A stretch of 64,000 nucleotides of DNA from Anopheles merus. Its lineage: Eukaryota; Arthropoda; Insecta; Diptera; Culicidae. The position numbers and the translations under genes were made by a program. Positions 1-12,879 of this stretch are shown here, one piece after another. Position 1 is the stretch's first letter. The number at the start of each line of letters is the position of its first letter. Location of the stretch: positions 41,461,255 to 41,525,254 of the forward strand of contig NC_054083.1 of the NCBI RefSeq assembly GCF_017562075.2. The letters run 5' to 3'. Under the pieces are notes generated by a model. It made no database searches. It was not told the DNA's origin and was given only the letters and a program-made list of their open reading frames with translations.

Positions 1-3000
1 TTACTTTGAGTGCATGATTTCGGTGGAAAGAAAGAAAAGGAAAAGCGCATATGCAAAATAGTTCCCGCAGCAATTTGCTTTCATTGCACCGAATAGAATG
101 CAAATACGATGTGCATGCGTGCATACGTTTTGCATCAAGAATTATGCAATTTTTTGTGTGTTGTTGCAAGTCAAATTGAAAACCAAGTAGCATTCTCACT
201 CCGCAAATCCAATTAGATTATTGCATGATTCTATTGCGCAATTCACTGTTATCTCAAAATGATTGTAAAATATCATGTCTAACATTGTGGTAACATGAGT
301 TTATAAAATTGATTAAACAAGAAACAAGGCGTTATTAAACATAATGTAAAAAAATATTGATAAACTACGAAAAAAAAGGAAAAATAACTCATGCTTTGAT
401 AAATTTGCTTCAAGTTTTTCACCATTGTGGCCGTTCGCTTGAGCCAACAAACCAACATACAACCCTGCACTGTCGTTAAAAAAACCGCCACAAAACAGCA
501 TGTTAGCAACCAGTAATTACCCTGTTTTACAACGGTCAGTGCAAACAGGCAGTCAGCAAAACAATGCAGTGCTCGTGCAATCATTTCATTATTTTGTCTT
601 TCCACTCCCGCATGGGTCCACTATCGCACCAGGCATGGTTAGTGTCGACCACATGGATGGTGGTTGGAGGTTGTTGATAGGATCATTACATCCTTTGTGC
701 CCGGGATTTGAGTGCATATTTTTTGCCAAACACGCTTTTTTATGGCACACTGAACTAGCGAAGGATAATTGAGATGCTGCCATAGAGCCATATATACAGC
801 AGTGGTGGTATAGATTGTGGTAGAGATAAAAACATCTAGCCACAATAGCCTTTCATGTCGTGTAACGATGTTCCAAACCACACTGCGTTGCGATAGTGTC
901 GATGTGTTGATGTGCAAGTATAAAAAGCTTTGTCCTTCAGCGGAGATGATTGCATATTTTGCATGAAATTGCATTCTTTACACGTCACTTTCAGCCGCGA
1001 TGGTTGATGGACGGGTAGTAAGGATTCGCAGTAGAAAATGCAACATTGTGATACTTTTGTTACGTTGGATGAATGCTGGTTGCAGTGGAAACGACGAGCA
1101 AGGGTGAATTTTAATTGTTTTGAGCACGAATTAACGATTTGTTGAGTCTTTTACATAAATTATTCTAATGAAAAGAGTAAGTTAACCATTCAAAGGAATG
1201 TTTTTCACAACCTTCTTGTTAGGAGGACCAGTTTAGGTGAAAATAGAGCGAATCCGGTTTCGCTTATCCATCTCAAACGCAATGAGACACCATTTAATGC
1301 GAGCAGGAAAGAGCGTGAAACGGGGCTTTCTTCGCTCTTCGGAAATTACTTCCCGGGCAGATGGTAAATTATGCATCATCACACACACTGCCCCGTCCAC
1401 ATTATGCCAGAAACGGAACGTATGTTGCACTTTTGATGTTGCTGCAACACGAGCGCACGGATCAAAGCGAAACCGAGCTGCACTCTTCAACCTGCTGCTG
1501 CGTTGCAAATCTGCTGCCGACACGAAAAACACACACATACACCCTTTTCCGTGATGAAGGTGAAGTAATTACTCACACAACAGCAACAGCAAAGGAAAAT
1601 CCGGTGGAACAATTTATCACACAAAAAGACTGCACGAGATTGGCAAAGCGCCGTTCTGGGAAGAGGGAAAGTGCTTCTGTGTCGTCGCCGGAAGCAGGGG
1701 ACAGACAGTTCTTCCCTCCCGTAGCGGGGGTATGGTGGATGCTGCAAGGTTCTAATCTTCCGTAGCACGACATTCCAACGGGTTCCAACGCTGTTTGCAA
1801 TGCACCCAGGACCGATGGCTACGTTTTGGTCAAACCGATCCATCATGTGAACGTGGCTTCGCGTGCCAGAAGGATATGACGAGAGAGAGCGACAGAGAGA
1901 GAGAGAGAGAGAGCAAGAGAGATCACATGAAATGGACGCTTCTTCCTTTATCACATCACATGTAACGGAATGCCAACCCAAAAACCATATTTCATCAGTC
2001 GCACGAAGCTTCCCGGGGACGGTGCGACCCGCAGGAACGAAGGATAAAAGTTGGAAACTCAACGCGAATGGCCGATGATAAATTGACCACTCGAATGAAT
2101 TATAAATTATTTATCATTCATTTTCTAGTGCCAACTTCATACCAGGCGGTGGCCGAGGGCAGAAGGCACGTGCAGCATCGGTGCAGCATCGGCGGAGCAG
2201 TGAGGATGAGAAACAGCTTTGTTACAGTAGTTCGTAATAAATTCATCATATTTTGTTCCCCAGTATGTGTGAAGTGTGTGCGGTTTTGCTTCGTGTTCTC
2301 ATGTAGGCGGAAATGTTGTCATGTTGCCGTCATGATGCAGCACGTCACAATGTTGTCATCAAAGTGACAGCAATTGTGACCGTTAGGTGTCATTCTTGTG
2401 GTGCCCGGGAGATGGATGAATGGATGCAGGGTTTGGGTACAGGGTAGTGGGTGGTAAAGAAAAAATCTTAATTTATGTAATCATGGGACATGAGTATGAT
2501 TTACCTGCAAACTACAATTATCACTGTTGCATGGTGTGGGATTTTACCAGAGCATGCGATTGATTTGTATTGAAGAGACTTACATCATTAACCGTATTGG
2601 CCCGAAAAGGAGGTTAAGAATGATCCTTATGTTTTGTTAATTCCTATTATAGTAGCTAACTTCTATGAAACAACAATTTTCTTATGCAATAGGCGTTCAA
2701 ATCGTTCAAATTGAAGTCCATTTGACAGGTTAAATTATAAAAATAGTATGTGGTTGCATACTTTCAGGCGTAATACATTTCTAAACTTCTAAAATACGTT
2801 TGATTGCATACTTCCAGGCGTTATGTAGCTCAAGTTTTGCAGGTTTTCTAAATAAGAAGAAATAACTGTAAGATTCACTCCTACAGAAAATAAATAGCAT
2901 TTTAAGCATTTTAAATAGCATAAGAAGCATCAAGCGACGAAACTTTTAAAATATAACACGTATTACAAGCTGAATGAAGCACGATTAGTAAAATTCTGTA

Positions 3001-6000
3001 CCCAGACTCACTCTATAACCAACTGCATCATTTACACCGGTCACGTCCCGCTAACAATGCTGTTGGCTTTCCTTTCCCGCACCGCCCCGAAAGCTCCAGC
3101 ACCGACCAGGCGTCTCCATCGTCTTGCCGACAAATTGCCCCGGGAGCAAAATTACCCACCAAAACACAGGCACAGGTTCTGCAATGGCATTAGCCCCTAG
3201 TGCAGATCACTATGCATCTAAAAGCATTCAATTTCGAGCGGTCTTTTGCCGCGAAACGATGTGATGGATCGCTCGAAGTTGAAGTAGGATGGTGTGCAGT
3301 GTGGTCTTGGTGGTTTCCACTTCACGATGCACTATCTCGGCCCGGTTGGGCTGCGTCTGGTGTGGCAGGGACGTAAAAGAACAAATCACAGCCTTCCCAA
3401 ACGATACCATCACGCAACCGTAAACCGCGTAGGGCTGATGGAACGATCGTAAATCTTCGGCGATACGGTATGCATGGACCTTCCCCGGAAAGGGAATCTG
3501 AGCTGGTAAAGTTTAGCCGTTTGCTGCTGGCGCTGGCGCGTCGGAGATTTGCATATCGGTGAAGCGTTCGCTTTTATTACACCCAGATATGCGTACACTG
3601 CTGCCAGATCCGTGGCACTAAATCGATAAAATGTCGATAATAGTTTGACAAACTAAAACACTTTTACATCAGCGTGACAATAAAATCATTTCAAAAAACA
3701 CCATTTTATGGGCCAAAGTTGTTGCTACAATTGCTTACGGTGCAAAACGGCGCTGCCAGGTAATTAATTTATTTAAAAATGGCTACAAATTGCAACGACG
3801 GAGCTGCGGTTAAGCTTAAAAGCTTCCCGGCCAAACCCATGTCTTGAGTAATTGCCGACTGGATGCATTCATTAGCTGCATTTACTTAGCCAACCGCTTC
3901 GTTTCCTAATCCTTCGTTTTGCTTGATAGCAGCGTTGGCTGCAGTAAAGCTGCAAACTGATGGAAAGGAAGGTGAAGAAGGACGTCCCATTGAAACGTTT
4001 TACTAGCGATAGCGGTGTATGTATTTTTGTTTTATAGCTGTCGTTCACGTTCCCAGAACGCTCTGCTTTCGTCGAGTGTGCTGAAGGAGGACCGAAAATC
4101 CCCAAGCATCACGTAAATGATGGCACACGGCTGCGCCCGTGTGCGACACTCTAAAACGGGGAACGAGACCAAAGTGTACCATCGTGCGAAGAAAAAGACA
4201 CCGAGCTTACGCTGTAGACAAATGTGGCCTGTTTTTTTCTCTCTTCTCTCTTCTTACCCAAAACCCACAAAAAACGCTCTAACAACCACCGAGGGACACG
4301 AGTGCTTTGCTGTTGCCTGCGCCCACGGAAACCACCGGCGAAGAGTGTCTGGTATCGAGCGCAAGATGTTTGGGTTTTGGGAGTTCAAAATATTCGCGGG
4401 CACAAATTCCCGCCATCGTCGTCGTCATCATGATGTCACCGTTAGCCTGCTACGATTAATGTGCGTTGCTATCCGGCCCTTGGCTGAGACGATAATGACG
4501 AAGCTGCACCGTAGTGGCATCGTTGACTTGACGCAAAACCGTCGCAAGGAAAGCTTACGCGCGGGCGGACGGCATTTCCTCACCATCATCGCCATCACCT
4601 TTATTTTTGTGTATGTGTGTGGAAAGCTCGTGGAACTGGTTGTGCAAAAATCTTCCCCCTCAGGGAGCTTTGTGGGCACTTTTGAGCGTGGATGGAATCT
4701 TTGGTTTGGAAACTGAATAAATTCCATCCCGCGGGTTTTAGCGCGTGGGTTCTTGCGCGGGAAAAGGGAATTTGTTGTGTGTCTTCACCCGTGGTCGCTG
4801 CTTCTTCCCGCTTGCCATTCTGCCCTTGTAAACGATAACGATGTTTGAGATGGCAATGTGTGTGTGTGTGTGTGTGTGTGTAAGGGGACCGCTGGGACCG
4901 AGCGCACTTGCGTTGTAAATTCCAACCATCTTGAGGTTGGCCGCGAGCAAAGCCGCGATGCTAAAGAAAAACCCGTGCTGGAGAGCCCGTACGTGAGCAT
5001 GTAACCGAGGCAAGCATCCCGTACGGGGAGTGTATCACAATAAAGGGAAAATCAGGGGTATGGGGGGGTAAGAACACTTAAATTAATTACATTTGTTGTT
5101 TCCAAGTAAGTTGATGAGAGCCGTTGAAGGTGAACAGAAAAAAAGAGCCCACAGCACGCATCGGACGAGCTGATGCACACATGAATTGGGGCATCGGCTT
5201 GTGGGCGCGAGCTTGGACCTGAAATGGTGCTTCAATAATCATTCGGCGAACACTAGCTGCAATCTGAAGCGCTTCGTTAGGGTCGTTGCGCTCGAGAGGA
5301 TCGTTGTTTTTTAGCGCTGCGCGTTTGCATTGATTAATTGAATTCATTATGAGCGGTAAATGGCGCAAAAGGAAAGGTGTGTTAAATGGAAATCGGAGAG
5401 AGGTTTCATCGCTTTTCCTTAATTAAATTACAGTTGAAATGAAATGGGACAGTTTTTGGTTCGAACCCAGGATTTTATGTTTGGCTTATTTAAATTATCA
5501 TCTGATGGATATTTATTTATTGTGTATAAAAGCTCAGAATTGCAGAGAATTTTAATCAATCATCAGGCAAATCCATTCTGGCGTCCATTCTTGCAGACAG
5601 TTGGAGCCTGACTAACTTCAAGGACTATCCCTCCGCATCTTGCCACTGATTCAAAACGTTTCTCGCAGTTGCTTTCGCTTATTTTTGGAGGCTTGATCTC
5701 GCATCAATCACCCAGATATGTATGCGCTCAGCTACATTCCGATATAAAAAAAAATCGATACTACACAAAAACGTGCGCATGATATCAGATGTGCTGTACA
5801 CTACTTGATGAATCTGTACTCTGGATGACTCTGTATGACATTGCTATGGAGAGCTTTATCGTCTCTGGAGGTAGGCTGTAGAAGTATCACTGTAAGGAGT
5901 TATACTGATCAGGTTTGTAAGGTTACAGATACGTGGAATTTTAGCTTGAAAAAGAGTCATGAAAATCATTATTATTCTTCCGTCGGAGTATTCAATTCAG

Positions 6001-6047
6001 TTGTCTAGCAAAACGTTCTGATATCCTCAAAGGGATCAGTTAAAGTT
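1..6047. other. Gene-poor AT-rich spacer
   Basis: No supported gene. Open frames here are short, lack coding-like third positions, domains, signal peptides or convincing splice sites, and overlap one another on both strands. Small features seen are a GA-rich run near 1890-1915, a (TG)n run at about 4858-4881 and a near-perfect 18-bp direct repeat at 2754-2771 and 2804-2821. A 47-codon ORF at 3057-3200 is open but has no other support. Confidence 0.6.
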
Positions 6048-6806
6048 TTAGAGGAAAGTGGGGCAAAATGGGCATATAAATATATAATAATAATATTCTT
6101 TTGAACTTTCGACAAAACATAATTATTCTTACCCTTTTCTATGCCTCTTTAAAAACGGGGATGGATTAAAATTGCAACATAGCGTAAAAATAACTTAAAC
6201 ACATTAAAAAAGTATAAAATAAAAGTTGATGTTACGCATGACACGCGGGGAAAAATGGGCATTGCGCCGGGGCAAAATAGACTCATGTAAACAAAACGTG
6301 AAACCTCAAAACACTGGGGCAGTGTGGGCCACAACAGCAGCGCTTCGATAATGGTCAAAGCTTTTGCAAACGTTTTATGACATATATTCTCTTCCTACGT
6401 TTGGCTTTGCTGTTCAGGAATGTTTCAAAGAATGTATTATTATTTGAAACATGATGTCCATTTTGTCCCACGAGCAACATTTTTATATGTTTTGTTTTAT
6501 TAAAAAAATACGATTTTTCTTACAGAAATGTTTAAACATATCTTCAATAATATACCATGAAAAACTTACACGCATCCCTGTGACATTGCTTTAACCTTCT
6601 TTTTTTCCAAAGTGGTAAAAATTACATTAACTTACAATTGCAGTTGCAAAAAAAAAAAGATTTTCTTTAAATATTGTTCTAAGTTATTTTTATACATGAG
6701 TACGAATATATTTTGAGCCATGGTGATTATCCTTGCTGTTAAATAATGTTTAAATAAAGGACTCATGATTCACCCCGCATGCTCATTTTGCCCTGGTTAC
6801 CCCTAA
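6048..6806. mobile_element. Candidate inverted-repeat (MITE-like) element
   Basis: The left end (6048-6075) and the reverse complement of the right end (6779-6806) align as imperfect 28-bp inverted repeats. Both carry the core GGGCAAAATG followed by R-GCAT, and both start with TTAG. Related GGGCAAAAT-type words recur inside near 6247-6285. There is no coding capacity. The target duplication is unclear, so the exact ends and superfamily are not fixed. Chance similarity of G-rich words is a possible alternative. Confidence 0.4.
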
Positions 6807-9800
6807 TAAGACTGTGGCAATCGGGGAGGTTTTGTGTGAAAACCTACTTCATCTACACCAACTATTACACTACCGAATTCTTCCATCATGTTTGCTCTCA
6901 TTCAACCATCCCACTTCACAAACAATCCATCCAGTAGCTGTGCTGTTTTAGAATATTGCTCCCATTACTATGCAAAAATTCCACTCCACGTAATTACATG
7001 CAATTTGTAATATATCAGCCCATCATAAGCATTGCACGTGTGTATGTGTACGCGTTTACTTTGTGATGGTTTTTGTGGTTTTTGCATGCAACAACTCTAG
7101 CTAGTAATACCCCGTCCAACGGCACTCGAATCGACGCAATTACGGTCTCATTTGCATAATTGTGTAATGATTATTTGATTTAGCAAACGGCGTTAAATTA
7201 CTACTGCAAGCATCACTATCGCTGGCGTGCTTGGAAAAACAAAATCAATTTAAATTCACTGTTAATATATAAAAAAAACCAGTGATGTTTGTAATGTTTC
7301 TGCTGCATCCAAATTCGGATACCAGATACAACCTCCGCACTGTAATGCAATGCAGATAAATTAATAATTGCAAAAGTTAAACAGAATCAATTATTAGACA
7401 CACACACACACACACCTACACACGGAGTTGGGATTCAATAAATTCTATTTCCCCATCCATATTTGGGAAGCTGTTTACCTGCGCTCCTACATATGGTTGT
7501 ATTGTAACAAGGAGTGGTATTAAACAGCTGGATCAGGTAGGTAGGTGAGTAGGGGAAAATGACGTCCAATCGAACCGACCGACGAATGGTGGTTAGGGAA
7601 TGCATTAGAAGCCCTGGGTAAAGCGCAATCTCGGCGAGTGGTTGTACTGATGTTTGACCATCGCCACACCGGGGGCTCCTGGGAGCTCCAGCTGTGTAAA
7701 TTGCGTATGATAATGATATTAATAACGTTCCTTTCGCTTCTAACCCCTTTCGCAGTTCGAAAACATTCTTCCCTTGTGCATGTGTGTGTGTGTGTGTGTG
7801 GTGTGGCTTTTGCAATATCCATCACTGCAATAAAGGAGTGTATATGCTGCTAAGGGATGTAGCGAATTCCCTTTTCCCCCCTAACCCAATGAGGATGGGA
7901 ACGTTCCAACATATTGCTTAACCGTAGCCGGATGCAATGAATTATTTCCCCTTTTCATTGACGTCATCTGTGGGCTTCGCATCGAATAAAACGCAAGCAA
8001 AAGCCTTTCGATACGGGCCCAGGCGGCCGCTGTTGTTTGTGTAGCCACTGTCGCAGGGAAACTCGATTACGCAGGGCACTCTTATTACTATGCAAATGGA
8101 TCAAGGGAGATGTGTTTGTTATTCTATTGTGTTTTTTTTTTTTAGTGGTGGGCTTTTTCCCTTCCATTTTGCTACCCTGTTGCAAGCTCTTGGGGTGTTT
8201 TCCACCTGTGAGAAATATTATTTTTGGTTCGTATTAAAAAAAAGCGTCTTTCCTTTCATACCTGACGTATTCTAATGCATTCCCTTTGTTTGAACAATCG
8301 CTTCGAAACTGCAGCGTTGCAGCTCGTGGTACCGCTTCCACGTGCGCAAAAATAGCACAGCGCAACATTCACGCAACTTTCACGCCAATGGAGCATAATT
8401 CGATTGTTGCGCTTTCGTACCGGGCACACGGGGGATGTTTTGCACCGCGATAATGGTGATTTTATTTGCACCTGTGCAGTCCACACGTATGTGTGTGTGT
8501 GTGTGTGTGAGTGTCTGTTGCGTACTTTAATTGAGTTTACACCACCGGCTGCATTTCGGGACTGTGCGTATGTGTAGGCTTTTAAATCACTTTAAACACA
8601 CGGGCGCGGTTAAAATACACACTAATTAGAACATTCCCGTGTGCCAGCTCGCTCCGTTCAGTTTTTAATGTGCACCCGGAACGGGCATGCACATATTTTA
8701 AATAAACATCACACTGAAGCTCATTAGCAAGAGAAGAAGAAAAAAAGAAAAGCAAAACCGAGTACGATGAGTTTGTGTGATGCTTTAACACGCTGTCACG
8801 ACTGTTTCGACATGTTTGCGGGAGAAAGTAGGGGAAACATGCTCGGAGGTATGCAGCCCCATAATTGGGGATGAAATTATTGACATCTGTTTCTGTTTGT
8901 CGTGTGTGACACAGTTTCCACATTCCATATCACCGCACCACTGACTGGGCCTGGGTGCATTCCAGTGCCAATGGGTTGTGTTTGAGGTAAAATAAACCCA
9001 GATTTTTGTGCTTCTATTTTCTCCGCCCCCCGCCACAATCAGCTTTATTTGTCTTGTGCTGGTGAGTTTGAGCACAAACTGGTACACACCTTTGGGATGC
9101 CAACATGCAATGCCCACCAATGGAATGGAATGTGCTGCCAAAAGTGCTGTGTAAATAATTCATAAAAGTTCAAATGCTTTCCTCCCCAAACAGATATAGA
9201 TACAGCCGGCACATTCCAATCCGAAGTGCCACGGCTTAGGCAATCGGTGCGTCATGTTTGCACACAGCGTGGAAAGGTGGAATGAATTCATTAATATGTC
9301 GATTAAATTTCTTTTTATCAATTTACACAGTCACAAACTTTTTGGCCGTGTGAAATGAAACCTGATTTTTATTGAATTTCCCCAGAAATGGGAGATAAAA
9401 ATGGCTGAAAATGGCTCCGCTCGTCTCAGCTGGCAAAATGATATTTCAACAAAAAAAAAGCACAACATCCTACCCTTGCCGCCATAAATTCTTTGCCTCC
9501 ATCCTCGGTTGTTGAAGGCTTTGCGGGAGCGCGCAATGAAACCATGTCGCACCGAGGTATTGCCGAGCCCGGGTAACGAAAAATGCCATAATGAAATATT
9601 AAAATATTATTTCCATGTTATTTCCCTCAATCCGGAGCTCAATAATATTGCTTCCCGCCCTCATACAAGCGCTCCAGCTGCGTCAACGATACGGGATGAT
9701 ATTTCACCCCGTTGGGACTGTTCCATTTTGTACTTTGGGACGGGTGCAAGGGACAAAAAATGAGGAAACATGAAATAAAAAAAAAATAGGTAAAGTGTGT

Positions 9801-10018
9801 AATATGTTCCCGGGACGACAGTTATGAGTTTTATCCCAACAGCCAAGCGTCCCGGTTGGACAATTTTTCGGGATGATGTGCTTTTCGGGAAGGATTGAGT
9901 GAATGAAAAACAGGCTGAAAGAAACAAAAGCTTACGATGTGAGCTTTATTTTGAAATGAGTCTTATTCAAACATTTATAAATAAATCCTTATTTTTTATT
10001 TTTTGAATGAATTGCACT
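6807..10018. other. Spacer without supported genes
   Basis: AT-rich sequence with short CA/TG microsatellites near 7400-7413, 7783-7802 and 8490-8510. ORFs of 60-126 codons are present, but they contain repeat-encoded stretches and show no coding bias or recognisable domain. Nothing else is supported. Confidence 0.55.
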
Positions 10019-10024
10019 TTTATT
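10019..10024 (-). terminator. Poly(A) signal of the 10.1 kb peptide gene
   Basis: AATAAA on the minus strand (TTTATT on plus), 80 bp beyond the stop codon of the small secreted-peptide ORF at 10104-10367. Further A-rich AATAAA-like words lie just beyond it near 9990-10000. The spacing fits a short 3' UTR. Confidence 0.5.
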
Positions 10025-10103
10025 TTACTTTTCAACTTATTCCTTTCATCTACCACAAAAACACTCCCATTCACTCAAACAAACAGCACTAATTTAAGCT
10101 CCG

Positions 10104-10367
10104 CTAGTTGGACGGTGCAGCTTTATCACCAGTTAATTCTATCCGTCGAAGCAGTCGCTCGTACAGGAGGGAAAAATCAGTCCCAAATGTCTCGAGCAGC
10201 AACGATGGCACCTTCGACGGCGGCTCTGGTGCCCTCGTGACCGGTTGGCACGTTGTTCTGGGCGTAATTCCCACACCGGCGTTCACCAGCGACAGCAGCA
10301 GCAGCAGCAGCAGCATTACGCCAACAAACAGCGGGAATGCTACGCCACCACGCTCTCCAGCGCTCAT
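10104..10367 (-). CDS. Small secreted peptide, orphan (87 aa)
   Basis: The minus-strand ORF runs from ATG at 10367 to TAG at 10104. The N-terminus has the form of a signal peptide: a short polar n-region (MSAGERGG), a strongly hydrophobic core of about 17 residues with a run of seven leucines, and a small-residue cleavage region (LVNAG) near residue 30. The predicted mature part is about 57 residues with a single cysteine, a proline-rich start, and a C-terminal half that could form an amphipathic helix (FSLLYERLLRRIEL). A clean TATA box lies about 355 bp upstream and a poly(A) signal 80 bp downstream, which together support a real compact gene. A possible 5' UTR intron donor (GCGTAAGT) occurs near 10511-10518. 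The leucine run is written by a CTG repeat. I do not recognise the family; a peptide precursor or other small secreted protein is possible, but no dibasic-amide processing pattern is clear. Confidence 0.55.
   Translation of the reverse strand: MSAGERGGVAFPLFVGVMLLLLLLLSLVNAGVGITPRTTCQPVTRAPEPPSKVPSLLLETFGTDFSLLYERLLRRIELTGDKAAPSN
10293..10313 (+). repeat. (CAG)7 inside the signal-peptide core
   Basis: Seven perfect CAG copies on plus, read as CTG leucine codons on minus. They encode the hydrophobic core of the signal peptide of the gene at 10104-10367, so length changes would alter the core without shifting the frame. Confidence 0.85.
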
Positions 10368-10714
10368 CCTTTATGGTTTTATTTTTCGGAACGTAATACC
10401 GCGATGTCAGTAGCAAAAGTATCCAGTGTTGCCGATGAGGATGACAGTGGCAATGACGACAATGTTGCTACAATGGTGCACTCTTTCTGTGTGTTTCTGT
10501 GTGTAAGAACGACTTACGCCTGACGCTCGACGGGACGTATCTCTGTCTCGGTAATGAGAACGCGACGTACCACTGCCCGGACAATATACCTTATTGGAAG
10601 CGAAGGGCGGCGTAGGTTTCGTGTGGAGTGTGGAGGCACACGATATACTGTTTCTAAGAGTAGGGCAGAGAGTCTCTCCCCGCCTTTGGGACAGGGGTAG
10701 CGAGCGCTGTGGCC

Positions 10715-10722
10715 CTTTTATA
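10715..10722 (-). promoter_or_regulatory. TATA box for the 10.1 kb peptide gene
   Basis: A perfect TATAAAAG reads on the minus strand, upstream of the peptide ORF and facing it. Transcription would start near 10690, giving a 5' leader of about 320 nt that may be spliced. No clear initiator consensus was seen at the expected start. Confidence 0.55.
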
Positions 10723-12879
10723 ACAAGGCCATCATCAACTTCTTCTCGCTCCCCTGAGCTGAGGGTAATGAACAGAAGCCACATTGCATCGATCGTAACT
10801 TGAGATTAAGATTGCATCATTGGCGGGGATTGCACCTGTCCCCTACACCTGCGGAGAAATAACGACGCTCCAGACGCTGCTGCTGGGGCTCCCAATTTCA
10901 TAAAGCAAATAAGCATTGCCGGGCATGTGAATGGAACATGGAAGATGTACAGAGACAAAAAAATGATATGAATCGTGTACTGGAGGAGAATGCAAGGGAA
11001 AGAATATAGAGCAATAACACTTAAGACTTTTCATGTTAATTTTTATTGTTTTAGTACCTTCAATCAGCTCGATTTCTTTTTCGCGCTATAGTTTTTGGAT
11101 ATTTCGGGAGGGTTTTGGCAGTTAAACTGATTTAGTTTATGAAATTTGACGTTCACTCAAATGTAGTGAGCTCAAATATTGATAAGAATCGTCAATAAAG
11201 AGTGGTTAAAGAACAAAAAACTCAAATTCAAGCCGTTATGAACAGAACCATTAGCGTATTCTTCAAATAATTGCGTACTCAATCTTCAAACTTTATCACA
11301 AAAAAATCCATTTGATTCATTTTTATTTTATTTATCATTCATAGCTTTATTTATAAACTCAAAACCCGTGCTTTAAGCTAAAAATAAACAACAACTGATT
11401 ATAATTTTCCACCTCACCAAACCAAACCCAAACCAAAGTGACCGAGAACAATTACGAAAGATCTCATCTACAGATTGAAACTAACAAAGTGTTCCTGATC
11501 ACTAATTGCCGTTCCATTGTTATGGTGCCATAGGAATTTCCCTTACCTCCCCTGAGGCTCTGTGAAAAACAACACAGCGGTGAAAAGAAAAACAGAAAAA
11601 GTGAAGCCAGCACTCGAACCAACCAGCTCAAGCGCCGGGAAGCCAACCTGCTGAAACACATTTCGCCTGACAACAATCATTAAATTACTTGACTTTTGTT
11701 ACAAGCTGTTTGCGGCCCGTATTCTTCACCGTCCGCTCGTCCGTTTGGAAGGAGCCAAAGGAAATCCTTTTCTCTTTGGACAAAAGAATGAGAATAAAAA
11801 ATAAAAAAGAGCGTCAAGACTTTGTACGCGGGCTGATTTAAAGCGTGCGATGAAAGGTGGTACGCGCCCGGCCGAACAAATCACGCACATCCGCCGGCGT
11901 GAGCGGATGGCCACTGTGCGAAAGGAAGTTGTAAGACGGAACCGGTAACCGGTAACGATGGTGCGAAGGAATTCACGACCCCGGCTGGCAACTGTTAATC
12001 ATTCCCGCCCGCCAAAGACCAAAGACACACGCGCGAATTGTTCTGTCGCGAGCCACCGCGAGGTCACCGTGCCGTGGGTGTACGCGGGTGTGTGCCTCGG
12101 CGTTGTTGATTGATGATGCGATTGAAGCGCACAAAAGCGCACATAATAACAAAACATAAAAGCAGTTGTCGAACACCCCGGGGGATGGCGTTCGTGAAGC
12201 AGCGCATGAAGCAGCGAGCCGCGAGGACAGCAATTAGAACAATTCCTAATTGGAAATTGATTGCTTCATCAGGATGGCTGGAAAAGAGGAACGGAACCCC
12301 GTCAAGATTCGGAACTGCCGATTTTGTCGGGTGGAGGGACATTCCTCGGAGGCACCGGACAGGGAATTTCCTTCGCACGGTGACATTTGGTACGGTGGTT
12401 GTCCCGCTCTTTATGCTATTCTTTTGTTGTACCATTTTTTACGCTCCACGAACCGGAAACCCGAGCGCGAATAAAAGGGCGAAGCGTTTGGGCAGGCAGT
12501 AAAATCGCTTATCGTAAGGAGCGCCTTTTTTATGGTCGAGAGCGTACAAATAGCCCTTTTGTGTTTTGTGTCGCCGGGCGGGGTGGATGGTTAACGTTCG
12601 GTACGTGTTAATTTGTATGTGACCGATCGAATGGTGCGATATGGATTTTTTGATCATTTATTAAAATGGTTTTCAGCAAGGATGAAATGTTGGCCACGAC
12701 ATCACTTTAATGTGAAGTTTGAGTAAATTAAAACACGCTTGAAGATTGATAGAAATGAATTCATTGTATGAAGACGAATGAAAGAATTATTAAAACTTAG
12801 ATATACGAACAAGTATTGTATCGGTTCTTCAGTTGGGATAGATACGCAATCCGTTCCGTGACTGTGATTCAGTCCAGAG

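Noticed and set aside
1487..2062. 191-codon minus-strand ORF
   Set aside because: Contains Ser/Leu and Cys/Val runs from simple repeats and no recognisable domain.
3057..3200. 47-codon ORF beginning MLLAFLSRTAPK
   Set aside because: Too short, no promoter or poly(A) support and no recognisable signal or domain.
4117..4716. 199-codon plus-strand ORF
   Set aside because: No domain, weak third-position bias and no promoter or splice context; a chance open frame in locally GC-richer DNA.
5451..5475. TGGTTCGAACCC, resembling a tRNA B-box
   Set aside because: No A-box, acceptor stem or cloverleaf can be built around it.
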